A stretch of 64,000 bases of DNA from Methylobacter sp. (GTDB lineage: Bacteria; Pseudomonadota; Gammaproteobacteria; Methylococcales; Methylomonadaceae): positions 1-64,000 of the forward strand of contig JAUXXQ010000017.1 in NCBI GenBank assembly GCA_030684815.1, written 5' to 3'. Each line of letters begins with the position of its first letter. The first letter of the stretch is position 1. Under the pieces are notes generated by a model. It saw only the letters and a program-made list of their open reading frames with translations, was not told the DNA's origin and made no database searches. Shown piece after piece: positions 24,608 through 34,531 of the stretch. A program made the translations under genes and the position numbers.

Positions 24608-26390
24608 GTTCATTCACCTCAATCTGAGCTAAGTGCGCTCCGGCATCGTCCCGATTCGCCATGCGCCGCGCAGTTTCCAGCGCTGCATCCAAATCAAACC
24701 CCGGTTCGTAACTGATTTCTTTTAATTTATTTTGGTACAAATCCGGGTAGCGTTCCAATGTGGTCAATATTGGGTTAGCCGCCGTTTGTCCAAGACCGCA
24801 ATGGCTATAATTTTTCACCAGCTGGCACAATTCTTCCAATGCAACCACGTCGCCTGCCGAGCCGTGACCTTCGACAATCTTATCGAGTTGTTTTTGCAAC
24901 AACGAAGTACCCACCCGGCACGGCGTACAAAATCCGCAGCTTTCATGGGCGAAAAAGTGTGCAAAATTATGCACCATGTCGAGGATGTTACGGCTGGTGT
25001 TAAAAATAATGAAAGAACCGCCGGTCGCCAAATCTTCAAATGCCAGTTTGCGCCCGAACTCCTGATTGGAAATAAAGGTGCCTGATGGCCCGCCGACCTG
25101 AACGCCTTGCACATTTTCCGCACCGCAGTCATTGAGAATAGTCTGGATAGTGGTGCCGAAAGGGTATTCGTAAATGCCGGGACGTGCGCAATCGCCGCTG
25201 ATACTGAGAATTTTACTGCCGTTTGATTTTTCAGTGCCGATACGGGCAAACCAATCGCCGCCATTAACTGCAATAGCCGCTGCCGCCATAAACGTTTCGA
25301 CGTTATTGACCACGGTCGGCTTGCCCAAATAACCCTGGGTGACCGGATAAGGCGGACGGTTGCGCGGAATACCGGCTTTGCCTTCAAGCGATTCGATCAG
25401 TGCGGACTCTTCGCCGCAAATGTAAGCGCCGGCGCCGAGGCAAATTTCTATATCAAAATCGAGACCTTCGCCCAAAATATCGTTGCCCAACAAACCGTTT
25501 TGACGGCGCTGAGCCAACATATTTTGCAGCTTGTCATATAAGTGCAAATATTCACCGCGCAAGTACACAAAACCCTGTTTAGCGCCAATAATCGCGGCGC
25601 AAACAGTCATGCCTTCAAAAACCTGATCGGCGTAAGTGTTTAATAAAACGCGGTCTTTAAAAGTGCCGGGTTCGCCTTCGTCGGCATTGCACACCACATA
25701 GCGCTGGGTTTCCGCTTCTTCGGCACAAAACTGCCATTTACTCGCTGTTTTAAATCCGGCGCCGCCCCGGCCGCGTAAACCTGATTGATTTATTTCTGCC
25801 AGCGTTTCCTTAATGCCGCGCCTAAAAACCGTCCTTAGCGCCGCACCTTGCTCAAGCGGCTGGTTCAACAGCAAACCGGATTTGAGGATATTGTCATCAA
25901 CCTGGAATAACTCGCCAGGCCATTGCTCCAACGGTTTTTGTTGCTTGACCAATTCGGCGATTTTATCGCAGGCCGCACGATCCAAATGCGTCAAGGCGTG
26001 GCCGTTGACCAGGCCGGCAGGCCCTTGATCGCACATGCCGGTACAGGAGGTTTTATCCAAACTCACCAAGCCGTCCGCACTGACTTCGCCCACGGCAACG
26101 CCGAGCTTGCCTGCCAGATAAGCCAACAAATCTTTGCTGCCCAGCATGTGATCGGTGATGGAATCGCTGATTAACAGCTCATACTGGCCTCGGGGCGATA
26201 AATGAAAAAAACTGTAAAATTCAACAACGCCAATGATTTGCGTGCGGGGAATGCTGAGCAAGCTGGCTAACTGCCCTATCGCGTCCTCGGGGATATAATG
26301 ATAATGGGATTGGATTTGCCTTAAAATCTGCAACAAATGCGTTGCCTGGTACTGGTTGTTGTCTATGATACCCTGAATAAATTGTTTCAC
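24600..26390 (-). CDS. hoxF: HoxF, NADH/FMN diaphorase subunit with fused NuoE-like domain
   Basis: 596 residues, the size of Ralstonia HoxF (602). Residues about 1-160 are a NuoE/HoxE-like domain, of which only one cysteine pair (CTGMC) is present; the first pair of the usual [2Fe-2S] site is missing. The NuoF-like part has an FMN/NAD Gly-rich loop (GRGGAGFKT), the second Gly motif GAGAYICGEESAL and the [4Fe-4S] motif SCGFCTPCRVG with the fourth Cys in SHCGLG. It reduces NAD+. First gene of the hox run. The start is GTG at 26390, five bases after GGGAG. Confidence 0.95.
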   Translation of the reverse strand: MKQFIQGIIDNNQYQATHLLQILRQIQSHYHYIPEDAIGQLASLLSIPRTQIIGVVEFYSFFHLSPRGQYELLISDSITDHMLGSKDLLAYLAGKLGVAVGEVSADGLVSLDKTSCTGMCDQGPAGLVNGHALTHLDRAACDKIAELVKQQKPLEQWPGELFQVDDNILKSGLLLNQPLEQGAALRTVFRRGIKETLAEINQSGLRGRGGAGFKTASKWQFCAEEAETQRYVVCNADEGEPGTFKDRVLLNTYADQVFEGMTVCAAIIGAKQGFVYLRGEYLHLYDKLQNMLAQRRQNGLLGNDILGEGLDFDIEICLGAGAYICGEESALIESLEGKAGIPRNRPPYPVTQGYLGKPTVVNNVETFMAAAAIAVNGGDWFARIGTEKSNGSKILSISGDCARPGIYEYPFGTTIQTILNDCGAENVQGVQVGGPSGTFISNQEFGRKLAFEDLATGGSFIIFNTSRNILDMVHNFAHFFAHESCGFCTPCRVGTSLLQKQLDKIVEGHGSAGDVVALEELCQLVKNYSHCGLGQTAANPILTTLERYPDLYQNKLKEISYEPGFDLDAALETARRMANRDDAGAHLAQIEVNEHE

Positions 26391-26482
26391 TTTATCTCCC
26401 TGGCTTTATCTTCTTGGATGTTTGTGGATATGATATTAGCGAATGATTGCATTAAGGTTAATTAATGCCCTTACTGCGGCTA

Positions 26483-26511
26483 ACTATATCCCACTACTTT
26501 AAATAAACCAA
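26483..26511 (-). promoter_or_regulatory. Putative sigma-70 promoter of the hox-jet operon
   Basis: On the minus strand, TTGGTT (26511-26506) and TATAGT (26488-26483) are 17 nt apart, about 93 nt before the hoxF GTG. No sigma-54 (-24/-12) element was seen in this gap, although many hydrogenase operons use one. Confidence 0.55.
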
Positions 26512-26557
26512 TAATCAGGCGCAGTCTTTCCAATATCGACTAACAAACACATCATTT

Positions 26558-27022
26558 ATGGCAAAAAAAACAACGCCTTTTAAACCGGCATTATCCTTTC
26601 CAAACCGCACTTTTGCTTACCTTTACAGCCAGGTCGAACAACAAAAGCAGGTTCTGCAGAAAATCCATGGGGTGTTGCCAGCGACATTAGCCCAACATGC
26701 ATTGCATTGCGTTGTTCATGGCAAGAAACTGTTGGTTTACACCGATACGGCGGCCTGGGCATCGCAGCTGCGTTTTTATAACCGTGCCATTCTCGCCGCC
26801 ATTGCGCCGGTAACCCGGGAACCTGTATCAATTATGCAGATTAAAATCAAAATGGGGGCGGATCAAACAGAGCCGCCCCCCAGTAGGAAACCGAATATCC
26901 CTTCGGCTGAAAAAATAGGGCTGATCCATAGCCACAGCCTGACGGTTGCAGATGGGCCATTGAAACTGGCATTGCTGAAACTAAGCACTACACTGAAAAA
27001 GCTGTCCGACGCCAGCCACTGA
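26558..27022 (+). CDS. dciA: DciA-like protein (DUF721)
   Basis: 154 residues. Residues about 25-95 match the DUF721/DciA fold: LQKIHGVLPATLAQHALHCVVHGKKLLVYTDTAAWASQLRFY, a KH-like domain, followed by a disordered Pro-rich stretch and a C-terminal helix. DciA helps load the replicative helicase DnaB in bacteria lacking DnaC/DnaI. In many gammaproteobacteria it sits beside lpxC, in convergent orientation as here. The ribosome-binding site is weak. Confidence 0.85.
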   Translation: MAKKTTPFKPALSFPNRTFAYLYSQVEQQKQVLQKIHGVLPATLAQHALHCVVHGKKLLVYTDTAAWASQLRFYNRAILAAIAPVTREPVSIMQIKIKMGADQTEPPPSRKPNIPSAEKIGLIHSHSLTVADGPLKLALLKLSTTLKKLSDASH

Positions 27023-27040
27023 CTTCAGCTAAAGCAAGCA

Positions 27041-27053
27041 GGGGCAGTGCCCC
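27041..27053. terminator. Small GC hairpin between dciA and lpxC
   Basis: GGGGC-AGT-GCCCC lies between the two converging stop codons (27022 and 27063). Short and without a U-run, so only a possible bidirectional terminator. Confidence 0.35.
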
Positions 27054-27062
27054 TTCGCCGGA

Positions 27063-27986
27063 TTATGCCGCAGGCCTGAGTGTTTCTGCCGAACGCATAA
27101 ACGAAATAGGCGCCATATTTTCTTCGTCAAAGGTAACCATTTCCCAGGCATCCTTATCATTTAGCAAAGCCCGGAGTAATTTATTGTTCAAGCCGTGGCC
27201 CGATTTATAACCGGTAAACTCGCCAATCAGGCTATGCCCCAATAGGTATAAATCGCCTATCGCATCAAGAATTTTATGCTTAACAAATTCGTCCGCATAA
27301 CGCAGGCCGTCTTCATTGATGATTTTATTGTCATCAACCACAATGGCATTGTCGAGGCTTCCGCCCAATGCCAGATTATTTTCTTTTAACATTTCAATAT
27401 CTTTCATAAAGCCGAAAGTCCTTGCCCTGCTCACTTCCTTGACAAAAGTAGTCGATGAAAAATCCATGGTCGCAGTTTTCACATGATCCTCAAAAACCGG
27501 ATGTTCAAAATCGATGGTAAAGGTGACCTTGAAACCTTCAAAGGGGTCAAAAGAGGCCCATTTATCGTCTTCCTCAACCCGTATGCTGCGTTTGATGCGG
27601 ATATATTGTTTCGGGCTGTCCTGTTCTTCAACCCCGGCAGACTGCAGCAAAAAAACAAAAGGCCCGGCACTGCCATCCATAATCGGCACCTCGGCGGCAC
27701 TGACATCAATAATGGCATTGTCTATGCCTAACCCGGCAAAAGCCGACAACAAATGCTCTATCGTGGATATTTTCACATCACCGGCAACCAATGTGGTAGA
27801 CAGCACCGTTTCACCCACATTTTCCGGCGTAGCCTCAATGGTCACCGGCTCATCCAAATCAACCCGACGAAACCGGATGCCTGTATCCGCCTCTGCCGGA
27901 CGTAAAGTCAAATAAATTTTATCACCGGTATGTAAGCCTACGCCGGTCGCCCTGATTGTATTTTTTAAAGTTCGCTGTTTGATCAT
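27063..27986 (-). CDS. lpxC: LpxC, UDP-3-O-acyl-GlcNAc deacetylase
   Basis: 307 residues (E. coli 305). This zinc hydrolase carries out the first committed step of lipid A synthesis. Zinc ligands are in STIEHLLSA and in [15 protein letters not shown]; the family start [19 protein letters not shown] and [26 protein letters not shown] are intact. Cytoplasmic. Last gene of the dcw cluster, separated from ftsZ by 102 nt that contain one repeat, so it may have its own promoter. In enterics its level is set by FtsH proteolysis; the C-terminus here ends LRPAA, similar in style to the E. coli degron. Confidence 0.97.
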   Translation of the reverse strand: MIKQRTLKNTIRATGVGLHTGDKIYLTLRPAEADTGIRFRRVDLDEPVTIEATPENVGETVLSTTLVAGDVKISTIEHLLSAFAGLGIDNAIIDVSAAEVPIMDGSAGPFVFLLQSAGVEEQDSPKQYIRIKRSIRVEEDDKWASFDPFEGFKVTFTIDFEHPVFEDHVKTATMDFSSTTFVKEVSRARTFGFMKDIEMLKENNLALGGSLDNAIVVDDNKIINEDGLRYADEFVKHKILDAIGDLYLLGHSLIGEFTGYKSGHGLNNKLLRALLNDKDAWEMVTFDEENMAPISFMRSAETLRPAA

Positions 27987-28000
27987 AAAATAAATTACGC

Positions 28001-28032
28001 GTAGGTCGAGTTAACAAATAGCGTAACCCGAC
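28001..28032. repeat. 32-bp YREP-like repeat, third copy
   Basis: GTAGGTCGAGTTAACAAATA followed by GCGTAACCCGACA, the same unit as the inverted pair at 23213-23289. It lies in the ftsZ-lpxC gap. Confidence 0.75.
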
Positions 28033-28088
28033 AAATTAATGCCGCACTCATTGGCTCACGGTACATTTAGCGCCGTAAGCCAACCTGT

Positions 28089-29255
28089 CTAATCAGCTTG
28101 GCGCCTTAAAAAAGCAGGGATATCCAAATAATCTAAGTCCATGTCCTTTTTAGGTTGGGCTCCAAAACGCGTTTCCCTACCTTCGGTTTTGTTACGGATG
28201 ACAGTCGGCTTATCCAGACCTTCGTAGCTGACGTCACCACCCACATTTTGATTGACAAACCCGGCAGTCGCCTTAGGCGCCATTTTAACCGCCCGTGACG
28301 GCAAACCCATCCCGGTAGCGACCACTGTGACTTTAATCTCGTCACCTAACTCAGGGTTGATCGACATGCCGATTTTGATCACCGCATCTTCCGAAGCGAA
28401 TTCGTGGACAATATTACCGACTTCATCAAACTCGGCTATACCCATATCGGCTGCAGAAATATTGACCAGAATGCCGCGCGCGCCCTCTAAATTAATGTCT
28501 TCCAGTAACGGGCAGGCAATAGCTTTCTCGGCGGCTTCCCGCGCACGATACTCACCGCTGGCAGAACCTGTGCCCATAATCGCGGCGCCCATGCCGGTCA
28601 TAACCGTCCTGACATCGGCAAAATCGACGTTAATCATGCCCGGGTGGACAATCAGTTCGGTAATGCCTTGCACCGCATCCAACAACACATCGTTTGCCGC
28701 CTTAAACGCATTGATCATGGACATATCATTGCCCAATACAGGCAACAATTTTTGGTTTGGAATAGTAATTAATGAGTCCACGTACTTTTCCAGTTCAGCG
28801 ATGCCTTGCTCCGCCGTCGCCATTTTCTTTTTACCTTCAAATGAAAACGGCTTGGTCACCACTGCAACGGTCAAAATGCCCATGCTCCTGGCGATTTCAG
28901 CAATCACCGGAATTGCGCCGGTACCGGTACCCCCGCCCATGCCTGCGGTCAAGAAAACCATATCGGCACCTTGCAAAACTTCCCGGATACGGTCTTTATT
29001 TTCATCAGCGGCCATTCTGCCGACCTCAGGATTGGTGCCGGCCCCCAAGCCTTTCGTCAATTCGACGCCTAACTGAATAATGGTATCGATATCTAACTTT
29101 CTTAATGCCTGCGCATCAGTATTCGCACAAATAAACTCAACCCCCTCCACCAGGCTACCCACCATGTGACTGACCGCGTTGCCGCCGCCGCCGCCGACAC
29201 CAATCACCTTGATGACGGCATGTTCGTTATTCATGTCCATTAATTCATATTTCAT
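28089..29255 (-). CDS. ftsZ: FtsZ, tubulin-like division GTPase
   Basis: 388 residues from the ATG at 29255, eight bases after AGGGG; a GTG two codons upstream is less well placed. GTPase domain with GVGGGGGNAV, the tubulin signature GGGTGTGAIP, and the T7 synergy loop NVDFADVRTVM. A variable linker precedes the conserved C-terminal peptide LDYLDIPAFLRRQAD, which binds FtsA and ZipA. It polymerises into the Z ring at mid-cell. It follows ftsA by 41 nt. Confidence 0.98.
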   Translation of the reverse strand: MKYELMDMNNEHAVIKVIGVGGGGGNAVSHMVGSLVEGVEFICANTDAQALRKLDIDTIIQLGVELTKGLGAGTNPEVGRMAADENKDRIREVLQGADMVFLTAGMGGGTGTGAIPVIAEIARSMGILTVAVVTKPFSFEGKKKMATAEQGIAELEKYVDSLITIPNQKLLPVLGNDMSMINAFKAANDVLLDAVQGITELIVHPGMINVDFADVRTVMTGMGAAIMGTGSASGEYRAREAAEKAIACPLLEDINLEGARGILVNISAADMGIAEFDEVGNIVHEFASEDAVIKIGMSINPELGDEIKVTVVATGMGLPSRAVKMAPKATAGFVNQNVGGDVSYEGLDKPTVIRNKTEGRETRFGAQPKKDMDLDYLDIPAFLRRQAD

Positions 29256-29296
29256 TGCCACTGCCCCTTATATACCCTTAGTTATCTTAAAAACTG

Positions 29297-30523
29297 TTAG
29301 AAATTACCCTGAAACCAATTTTTCATTCTTTCAAATACACTAGGTGCATCAGAATCAATGCTTCTGCCCATACCCTGATGTTCTTTGCCGTACATTAATA
29401 AACCGACCCCTGTCGAATGAATTGGATTTTTTACCACCTCGGTTAATCCTGTCACATTTTGCGGCCCCCCCATGCGCACCGGCATGTGGAAAATTTCTTC
29501 TGCCAAATCAATCAGCCCCATGACCTTTGAGCTTCCGCCCGTCAACACGACGCCAGCGGCAATTAACTCTTCAAAACCGCTGCGCCTTAATTCCGACTGC
29601 ACCAACAGCATTAGCTCTTCGTAGCGCGGCTCAATAATTTCAGCCAAATTCTGTGTTGAAATCCTGCGCGGTGCCCTATCGCCGATACTGGGCACTTCAA
29701 TAGTTTCATCGACATTGGCCAACTGTGTCAAAGCGCAGGCATATTTCCGCTTTATATCCTCGGCATTCATAGTCGGCGTACGCAAGGCCACCGCAATATC
29801 ATTAGTGACCTGGTCACCCGCTATCGGAATCACAGCGGTATGCTTAATCGCCCCCTCGACAAAAATCGCAATATCGGTGGTGCCGCCGCCAATATCAATC
29901 AGGCAAACGCCCAATTCTTTTTCATCATCGGTCAACACCGAGTTACACGACGCCAATTGCTCCAGCACAATATCGTCGACTTCCAGACCGCAACGCCGGA
30001 TGCACTTGACAATATTTTGTGAGGCACTGACACTGCCGGTAACCATGTGCACCTTGGCTTCCAAACGAATACCGGACATCCCGATAGGCTCTTTGATGCC
30101 TTCTTGAAGGTCAATCACAAACTCCTGCGGCAGTATATGCAAAATCTTTTGATCCGCCGGAATCGCTACCGCACGGGCCGAATCGATTACCCTGTCTATA
30201 TCGTACTGCGTCACCTCTTTGTCTTTGATCGCCACAATGCCATGTGAATTAAGGCTTCTGATATGGCTCCCGGCAATGCCCGCATACACCGACCGGATCT
30301 GGCAGCCCGCCATCAACTCAGCCTCTTCAATAGCGCGCTGTATCGATTGCACGGTCGACTCCAAATTGACCACGACACCTTTTTTCAGACCGCGCGATGG
30401 TGTTGAGCCAATGCCTATTATTTCTATATTGCCGTCAATGCTAAGCTCACCAACAATAGCCGCGACTTTTGACGTACCAATGTCCAGCCCGACTATTAAA
30501 TTACGCTCTGTTTTTTTCGCCAT
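29297..30523 (-). CDS. ftsA: FtsA, actin-like Z-ring membrane tether
   Basis: 408 residues (E. coli 420). Actin-fold ATPase with the phosphate-1 loop VGLDIGTSKVAAIVG, the second DIGGGTTDIAIF and the adenosine motif GVVLTGGSSKVMG. The 1C subdomain is inserted in place of actin's 1B. The C-terminal amphipathic helix (FERMKNWFQGNF) binds the inner membrane. It anchors FtsZ and recruits later division proteins. It follows ftsQ by 30 nt. Confidence 0.98.
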   Translation of the reverse strand: MAKKTERNLIVGLDIGTSKVAAIVGELSIDGNIEIIGIGSTPSRGLKKGVVVNLESTVQSIQRAIEEAELMAGCQIRSVYAGIAGSHIRSLNSHGIVAIKDKEVTQYDIDRVIDSARAVAIPADQKILHILPQEFVIDLQEGIKEPIGMSGIRLEAKVHMVTGSVSASQNIVKCIRRCGLEVDDIVLEQLASCNSVLTDDEKELGVCLIDIGGGTTDIAIFVEGAIKHTAVIPIAGDQVTNDIAVALRTPTMNAEDIKRKYACALTQLANVDETIEVPSIGDRAPRRISTQNLAEIIEPRYEELMLLVQSELRRSGFEELIAAGVVLTGGSSKVMGLIDLAEEIFHMPVRMGGPQNVTGLTEVVKNPIHSTGVGLLMYGKEHQGMGRSIDSDAPSVFERMKNWFQGNF

Positions 30524-30553
30524 TTTGTTTACTCTGCATCACCTTTCGTAAGA

Positions 30554-31288
30554 TTATCCATCTAGTTCATTTTTTCTGGCCGCTACAATTTTCCGCCAGT
30601 CGACAGCCCCGGCCTCAGGTTTCCATGAAACCGCATAACCGTTGGGATACCTCAAATCGACAATGGCCATTTGTTCAACCAGCTCCTGACCCAGCACATC
30701 CAGCGTTTTCAAGAACCGTTGTAATTTCTTCAGCTGCTCATTCCGCCCCAACAGTATTTCCAGCCCTGTGGTTAATTTAATCTTCCACGCCCATCGGTCA
30801 TTGATCGTAAATTCCGCCATTCTCATCGACTGGTCGGCCAATGCGGTATTGACGCCTTTCATAATTTCCACCGTCTTCAGCTGTTGCAGCTCAGGCCCTT
30901 GCAATAACAATAAGTTGGCAAAAGGCTCCATATCCTTCGGCGTAATGATTTCACCCCGTGTACTGACCAGCCGTTGTTGACCCCAGCGCACATAAGGCCT
31001 TTTTTCGCGTATTTTTATATCAATCGCATCCGGCCAGACCCGGTTAACCGCAACCGTATCCACCCAAGTCAATTCCGAAACAGCCTGATGGATCGCCTGC
31101 ATATCGGCATCAAAAAAACCGGCGGTCACCAAGGGCAGCAAAGCGGTCTTTATCTCATCCTTGCTAAGATACTGAAAAACCCCTTCAGTACGCACATATT
31201 TAATCGGGTTGCTGTTCACACCAAAACCGGCTGCCCAGACCAACCCCGCCAACAGCAATACGGTGATGATGGTTTTTAACACGGTCAT
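30554..31288 (-). CDS. ftsQ: FtsQ, divisome POTRA protein
   Basis: 244 residues from the ATG at 31288, seven bases after the murB-ddl stop. The frame continues upstream into that gene, but the extra 17 residues are its out-of-frame tail. A single N-terminal transmembrane helix (TIITVLLLAGLVWAAGF), a POTRA domain (IKYVRTEGVFQYLSKDEI…) and the FtsQ beta domain containing VRWGQQRLVSTRGEIITP. It links the early and late divisome through FtsB/FtsL in the periplasm. Slightly short compared with E. coli FtsQ (276) but complete. Confidence 0.95.
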   Translation of the reverse strand: MTVLKTIITVLLLAGLVWAAGFGVNSNPIKYVRTEGVFQYLSKDEIKTALLPLVTAGFFDADMQAIHQAVSELTWVDTVAVNRVWPDAIDIKIREKRPYVRWGQQRLVSTRGEIITPKDMEPFANLLLLQGPELQQLKTVEIMKGVNTALADQSMRMAEFTINDRWAWKIKLTTGLEILLGRNEQLKKLQRFLKTLDVLGQELVEQMAIVDLRYPNGYAVSWKPEAGAVDWRKIVAARKNELDG

Positions 31289-31295
31289 CGGCCAC

Positions 31296-33086
31296 TTACC
31301 GGAAACTGGTTTGCAAAATGCGCCAGACCAATTCCTCAAAATCGATGCCCGCCTGCTTGGCAGCCATCGGCACCAAACTGTGGTCAGTCATGCCGGGGAC
31401 GGTGTTAACTTCAATCAACTGATACTGCCCCGCCTCATCAATAAACACATCCACCCGTCCCCAACCGCTAACGCCAACGACCTTGCAGGCGATGACCGCC
31501 AACTCTTTTAGCAACTGCTCTTGTTCCGCACTCAGGCCGCAGGGGCAATGATATTGCGTCGTGGTCGCCTGATATTTAGCTTCGTAATCATAAAACGCAT
31601 TCGGTGTTTCCAGACGTATAACCGGCAATGCCGCGCCATCCAATACCCCGACCGTATATTCCTTACCGCTAACCCAAGCTTCCGCATAAACATCACAGCC
31701 GTAATTCGCCGCCACCGTAAAAGCCTGCTGCAACTCTTCGCGATTACCGGCCTTGCTCATGCCGATACTGGAACCTTCCTGCGCCGGTTTAACGATGACC
31801 GGAAAATCCAGCTTGGCTATGCAGGCATCGACATCAGACTCGTTTTCCAACAAATACCATGTGGGCGTAACCAGACCGTAACCCTGCCAGCACAACTTGG
31901 TGCGCAGCTTATCCATAGTCAACGCCGAGGCCATCACGCCGCTACCGGTATAGGGTATGCCCAATACGTCCAACACGCCTTGCAACACGCCATCTTCGCC
32001 GCCGCGCCCGTGGATAATATTAAACACCCGGTCGACCTTCAAACCCGCTAAGGCCTCAATCGGACTGCCAACAACATCAACTGCAAGCGCATCAACGCCC
32101 CTATTTTTTAAAGCCTGATAAACCGCCGCACCGCTCCTTAACGATACCTCACGCTCCGCCGCTGAACCGCCCATCATGACCGCGACCCGGCCAAATTGTT
32201 GCGGATTTTCACCGACCATACACACCTCAGTCTGCAAGACTACCCCCTGCTGTTGTTCCACTTTATCCTGTACATAATAAATAAGCGCTTCAATATCGCT
32301 AGCCGTTGCCTTGCCGGTATTGACAATAAAATTTGCATGTTTTTCCGACACGCAAGCACCGCCTATCGCATAGCCTTTTAAACCGCTTTGTTCGATCAGC
32401 CGCGCCGCATAATCGCCGTCCGGATTTTTAAAGACCGAACCGCAACTCGGCTGATTGGTCGGTTGCGTCGCGCCGCGTTTTTCCAACAAACCTTTGATTT
32501 TCTGCTGGCTCGCTACGCTATCGCCTTGCGGCAAAGTCAAATAACAGGCCAGAAACCACTCGTTATCAAAGCCTTTTACTGAGCGGTAAGCCACATTAAA
32601 ATCCTGCGGCAATCTCCGCGTCACCGTGCCCACCGCATCCAGCATATCCACGCTGCTCACGATAGCCCAGGTTTCGCCGCCAAAAGCCCCGGCATTCATC
32701 TTTAAAGCGCCGCCCATGGTGCCGGGTATGCCGGCCAAAAATTCAGCACCGACTAAACCGCGCTCCCCGCAAAACCGCGCCACATGGGCGCAAGGCACAC
32801 CCGCTTCGACATAAACCGAGCCGTCATCGGCCACGCTCATTTCTTTTAAGCGGCCTTTGGTATTAATCACCGTACCGCGTATGCCGCCATCCCTGACCAA
32901 TAAATTACTGCCCAACCCCATCCACAAGACCGGCTCAGACGTCGGCAATGCCTTGATAAAATCAATCAAATCCTGCCGATCATGCGGGATGTATAAACGA
33001 TCGGCCAGACCACCCACGCGCCAACTGGTGTATTTGGCCAAGGGCTCATGCTCTAATAAACGACCCCGCTGCGGCTCCATGATCAT
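31296..33086 (-). CDS. murB-ddl: MurB-Ddl fusion: UDP-MurNAc dehydrogenase / D-Ala-D-Ala ligase
   Basis: One uninterrupted 596-residue frame. Residues 1-297 are MurB: YTSWRVGG, the FAD loop [33 protein letters not shown], the proton-donor Ser region [10 protein letters not shown], and the C-terminal Glu in [10 protein letters not shown]. Residues 298-596 are Ddl: [30 protein letters not shown], the ATP-loop [15 protein letters not shown] and [15 protein letters not shown]. Both halves are full length with catalytic residues. The only linker is a few residues (NPQQ), near 32195. An internal ATG at the MVGENP codon could also give free Ddl. Together the halves reduce UDP-GlcNAc-enolpyruvate and make D-Ala-D-Ala in the cytoplasm. 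The start overlaps the murC stop (ATGA). Confidence 0.93.
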   Translation of the reverse strand: MIMEPQRGRLLEHEPLAKYTSWRVGGLADRLYIPHDRQDLIDFIKALPTSEPVLWMGLGSNLLVRDGGIRGTVINTKGRLKEMSVADDGSVYVEAGVPCAHVARFCGERGLVGAEFLAGIPGTMGGALKMNAGAFGGETWAIVSSVDMLDAVGTVTRRLPQDFNVAYRSVKGFDNEWFLACYLTLPQGDSVASQQKIKGLLEKRGATQPTNQPSCGSVFKNPDGDYAARLIEQSGLKGYAIGGACVSEKHANFIVNTGKATASDIEALIYYVQDKVEQQQGVVLQTEVCMVGENPQQFGRVAVMMGGSAAEREVSLRSGAAVYQALKNRGVDALAVDVVGSPIEALAGLKVDRVFNIIHGRGGEDGVLQGVLDVLGIPYTGSGVMASALTMDKLRTKLCWQGYGLVTPTWYLLENESDVDACIAKLDFPVIVKPAQEGSSIGMSKAGNREELQQAFTVAANYGCDVYAEAWVSGKEYTVGVLDGAALPVIRLETPNAFYDYEAKYQATTTQYHCPCGLSAEQEQLLKELAVIACKVVGVSGWGRVDVFIDEAGQYQLIEVNTVPGMTDHSLVPMAAKQAGIDFEELVWRILQTSFR

Positions 33087-34531
33087 TTAAAATTTTTGCC
33101 CTGCAACGCCTCGGCCAGCGATTGCGGCAATTGCGCGGCAATCTGCCCGACATTGCCCGCGCCCATAGTCAATAACACATCATCGGCTTTGACGATGCCC
33201 GCCAATAGCTGCGGCAACTCGTCCCAGTTTTCGACAAACACAGGGTCAACCTGCCCGCGTATGCGAATCGCCCGGCTTAATGCGCGGCCATCGGCACCGG
33301 GAATCTCCGTTTCGCCCGCCGCATAAACGTCCATTAAAATCAGCACATCAACAGAGGACAGCACTTGTACGAAATCCTCGAACAAATCGCGGGTACGGGT
33401 ATAACGGTGCGGCTGAAACACAATCACTTTGCGCCGCTCCGGCCAAGCCTGACGCAAGGCTTCCAAAGTCGCTGCAATCTCGCGCGGATGATGACCGTAA
33501 TCATCAACCAAGGTCAGTTTGCCCGTACCAACCGGCAAATCGCCGTTAATCTGGAAACGTCTGCCTATGCCTTTAAACGCGCCCAGACTCCTGATAATCG
33601 CGGCATCATCAACTGCCAGCTTGGTGGCAACACTGATCGCCGCCAGCGCATTGAGCATGTTATGCCAGCCCGGCATATTCAAGGTGACCGTCAACGACGG
33701 ATAATCGCCCTTACGGATGACCTCAAACGTGGTATTCATGCCTTGCTGTTTGATATTGACCGCGCGCACATCGGCATCTTCATGCACACCGTAGGTCATC
33801 ACCGGCTTGGAGATGCCCGGCAAAATCGCCCTGACGCCTTCATCATCGAGGCACATCACTGCCAAGCCGTAAAAAGGCAAATGATGCAAAAACTCGGTAA
33901 AAGTGTCTTTTAAACGCTGAAAACTACCTTCATAAGTCGCCATGTGATCTTGGTCGATATTGGTGACTATCGCCATCATCGGCTGTAAATACAAAAATGA
34001 CGCATCACTTTCATCAGCTTCAGCAACCAAATATTGACCCAAACCTAATCGGGCATTACTGCCGGCACTGTTCAGACGACCGCCAATGACAAAAGTCGGA
34101 TCAAGGCCGCCTTCAGCCAAAATACTCGCGGTCAAACTGGTGGTGGTGGTTTTGCCGTGGGTTCCGGCAACCGCAATGCCGAAACGAAAACGCATCAACT
34201 CAGCCAGCATTTCCGCGCGCGGAATAACCGGTATCTTTTGCAGATAAGCCTCGTCAATTTCCGCATTGCTGCGGTCAATGGCGCTGGACGCCACCACCAC
34301 ATCGACAGCGGCTATATTTTCCCGTTTATGGCCGATATTGATGGCCACGCCCAACCCGGCCAACCGCTGCGTCACCGCACTTTCTTTGATGTCCGAACCT
34401 GAAACTTGATAACCCAGGTTCGACAACACCTCGGCAATGCCGCTCATGCCGGTGCCGCCGACACCGACAAAATGTATCCGGTCGATATTGCCTAAAGCCT
34501 GTGTCGGCAGTTGCTTGTTCGGACGGTTCAT
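33083..34531 (-). CDS. murC: MurC, UDP-MurNAc:L-alanine ligase
   Basis: 482 residues from the ATG at 34531, preceded by GGAGGCGGG and overlapping the murG stop as ATGA. Mur-ligase family: [18 protein letters not shown], the P-loop [11 protein letters not shown], and the MurC-type [11 protein letters not shown] and [14 protein letters not shown]. It adds L-Ala to UDP-MurNAc, the first peptide step. Cytoplasmic. Confidence 0.97.
   Translation of the reverse strand: MNRPNKQLPTQALGNIDRIHFVGVGGTGMSGIAEVLSNLGYQVSGSDIKESAVTQRLAGLGVAINIGHKRENIAAVDVVVASSAIDRSNAEIDEAYLQKIPVIPRAEMLAELMRFRFGIAVAGTHGKTTTTSLTASILAEGGLDPTFVIGGRLNSAGSNARLGLGQYLVAEADESDASFLYLQPMMAIVTNIDQDHMATYEGSFQRLKDTFTEFLHHLPFYGLAVMCLDDEGVRAILPGISKPVMTYGVHEDADVRAVNIKQQGMNTTFEVIRKGDYPSLTVTLNMPGWHNMLNALAAISVATKLAVDDAAIIRSLGAFKGIGRRFQINGDLPVGTGKLTLVDDYGHHPREIAATLEALRQAWPERRKVIVFQPHRYTRTRDLFEDFVQVLSSVDVLILMDVYAAGETEIPGADGRALSRAIRIRGQVDPVFVENWDELPQLLAGIVKADDVLLTMGAGNVGQIAAQLPQSLAEALQGKNFK

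Noticed and set aside
26391-26557. Sigma-54 promoter for the hydrogenase operon
   Set aside because: No TGGCAC/TTGCA pair with correct spacing; a sigma-70-like pair fits better.
28252-29076. 274-codon plus-strand frame opposite ftsZ
   Set aside because: Shadow of the conserved ftsZ frame; no recognisable protein features.
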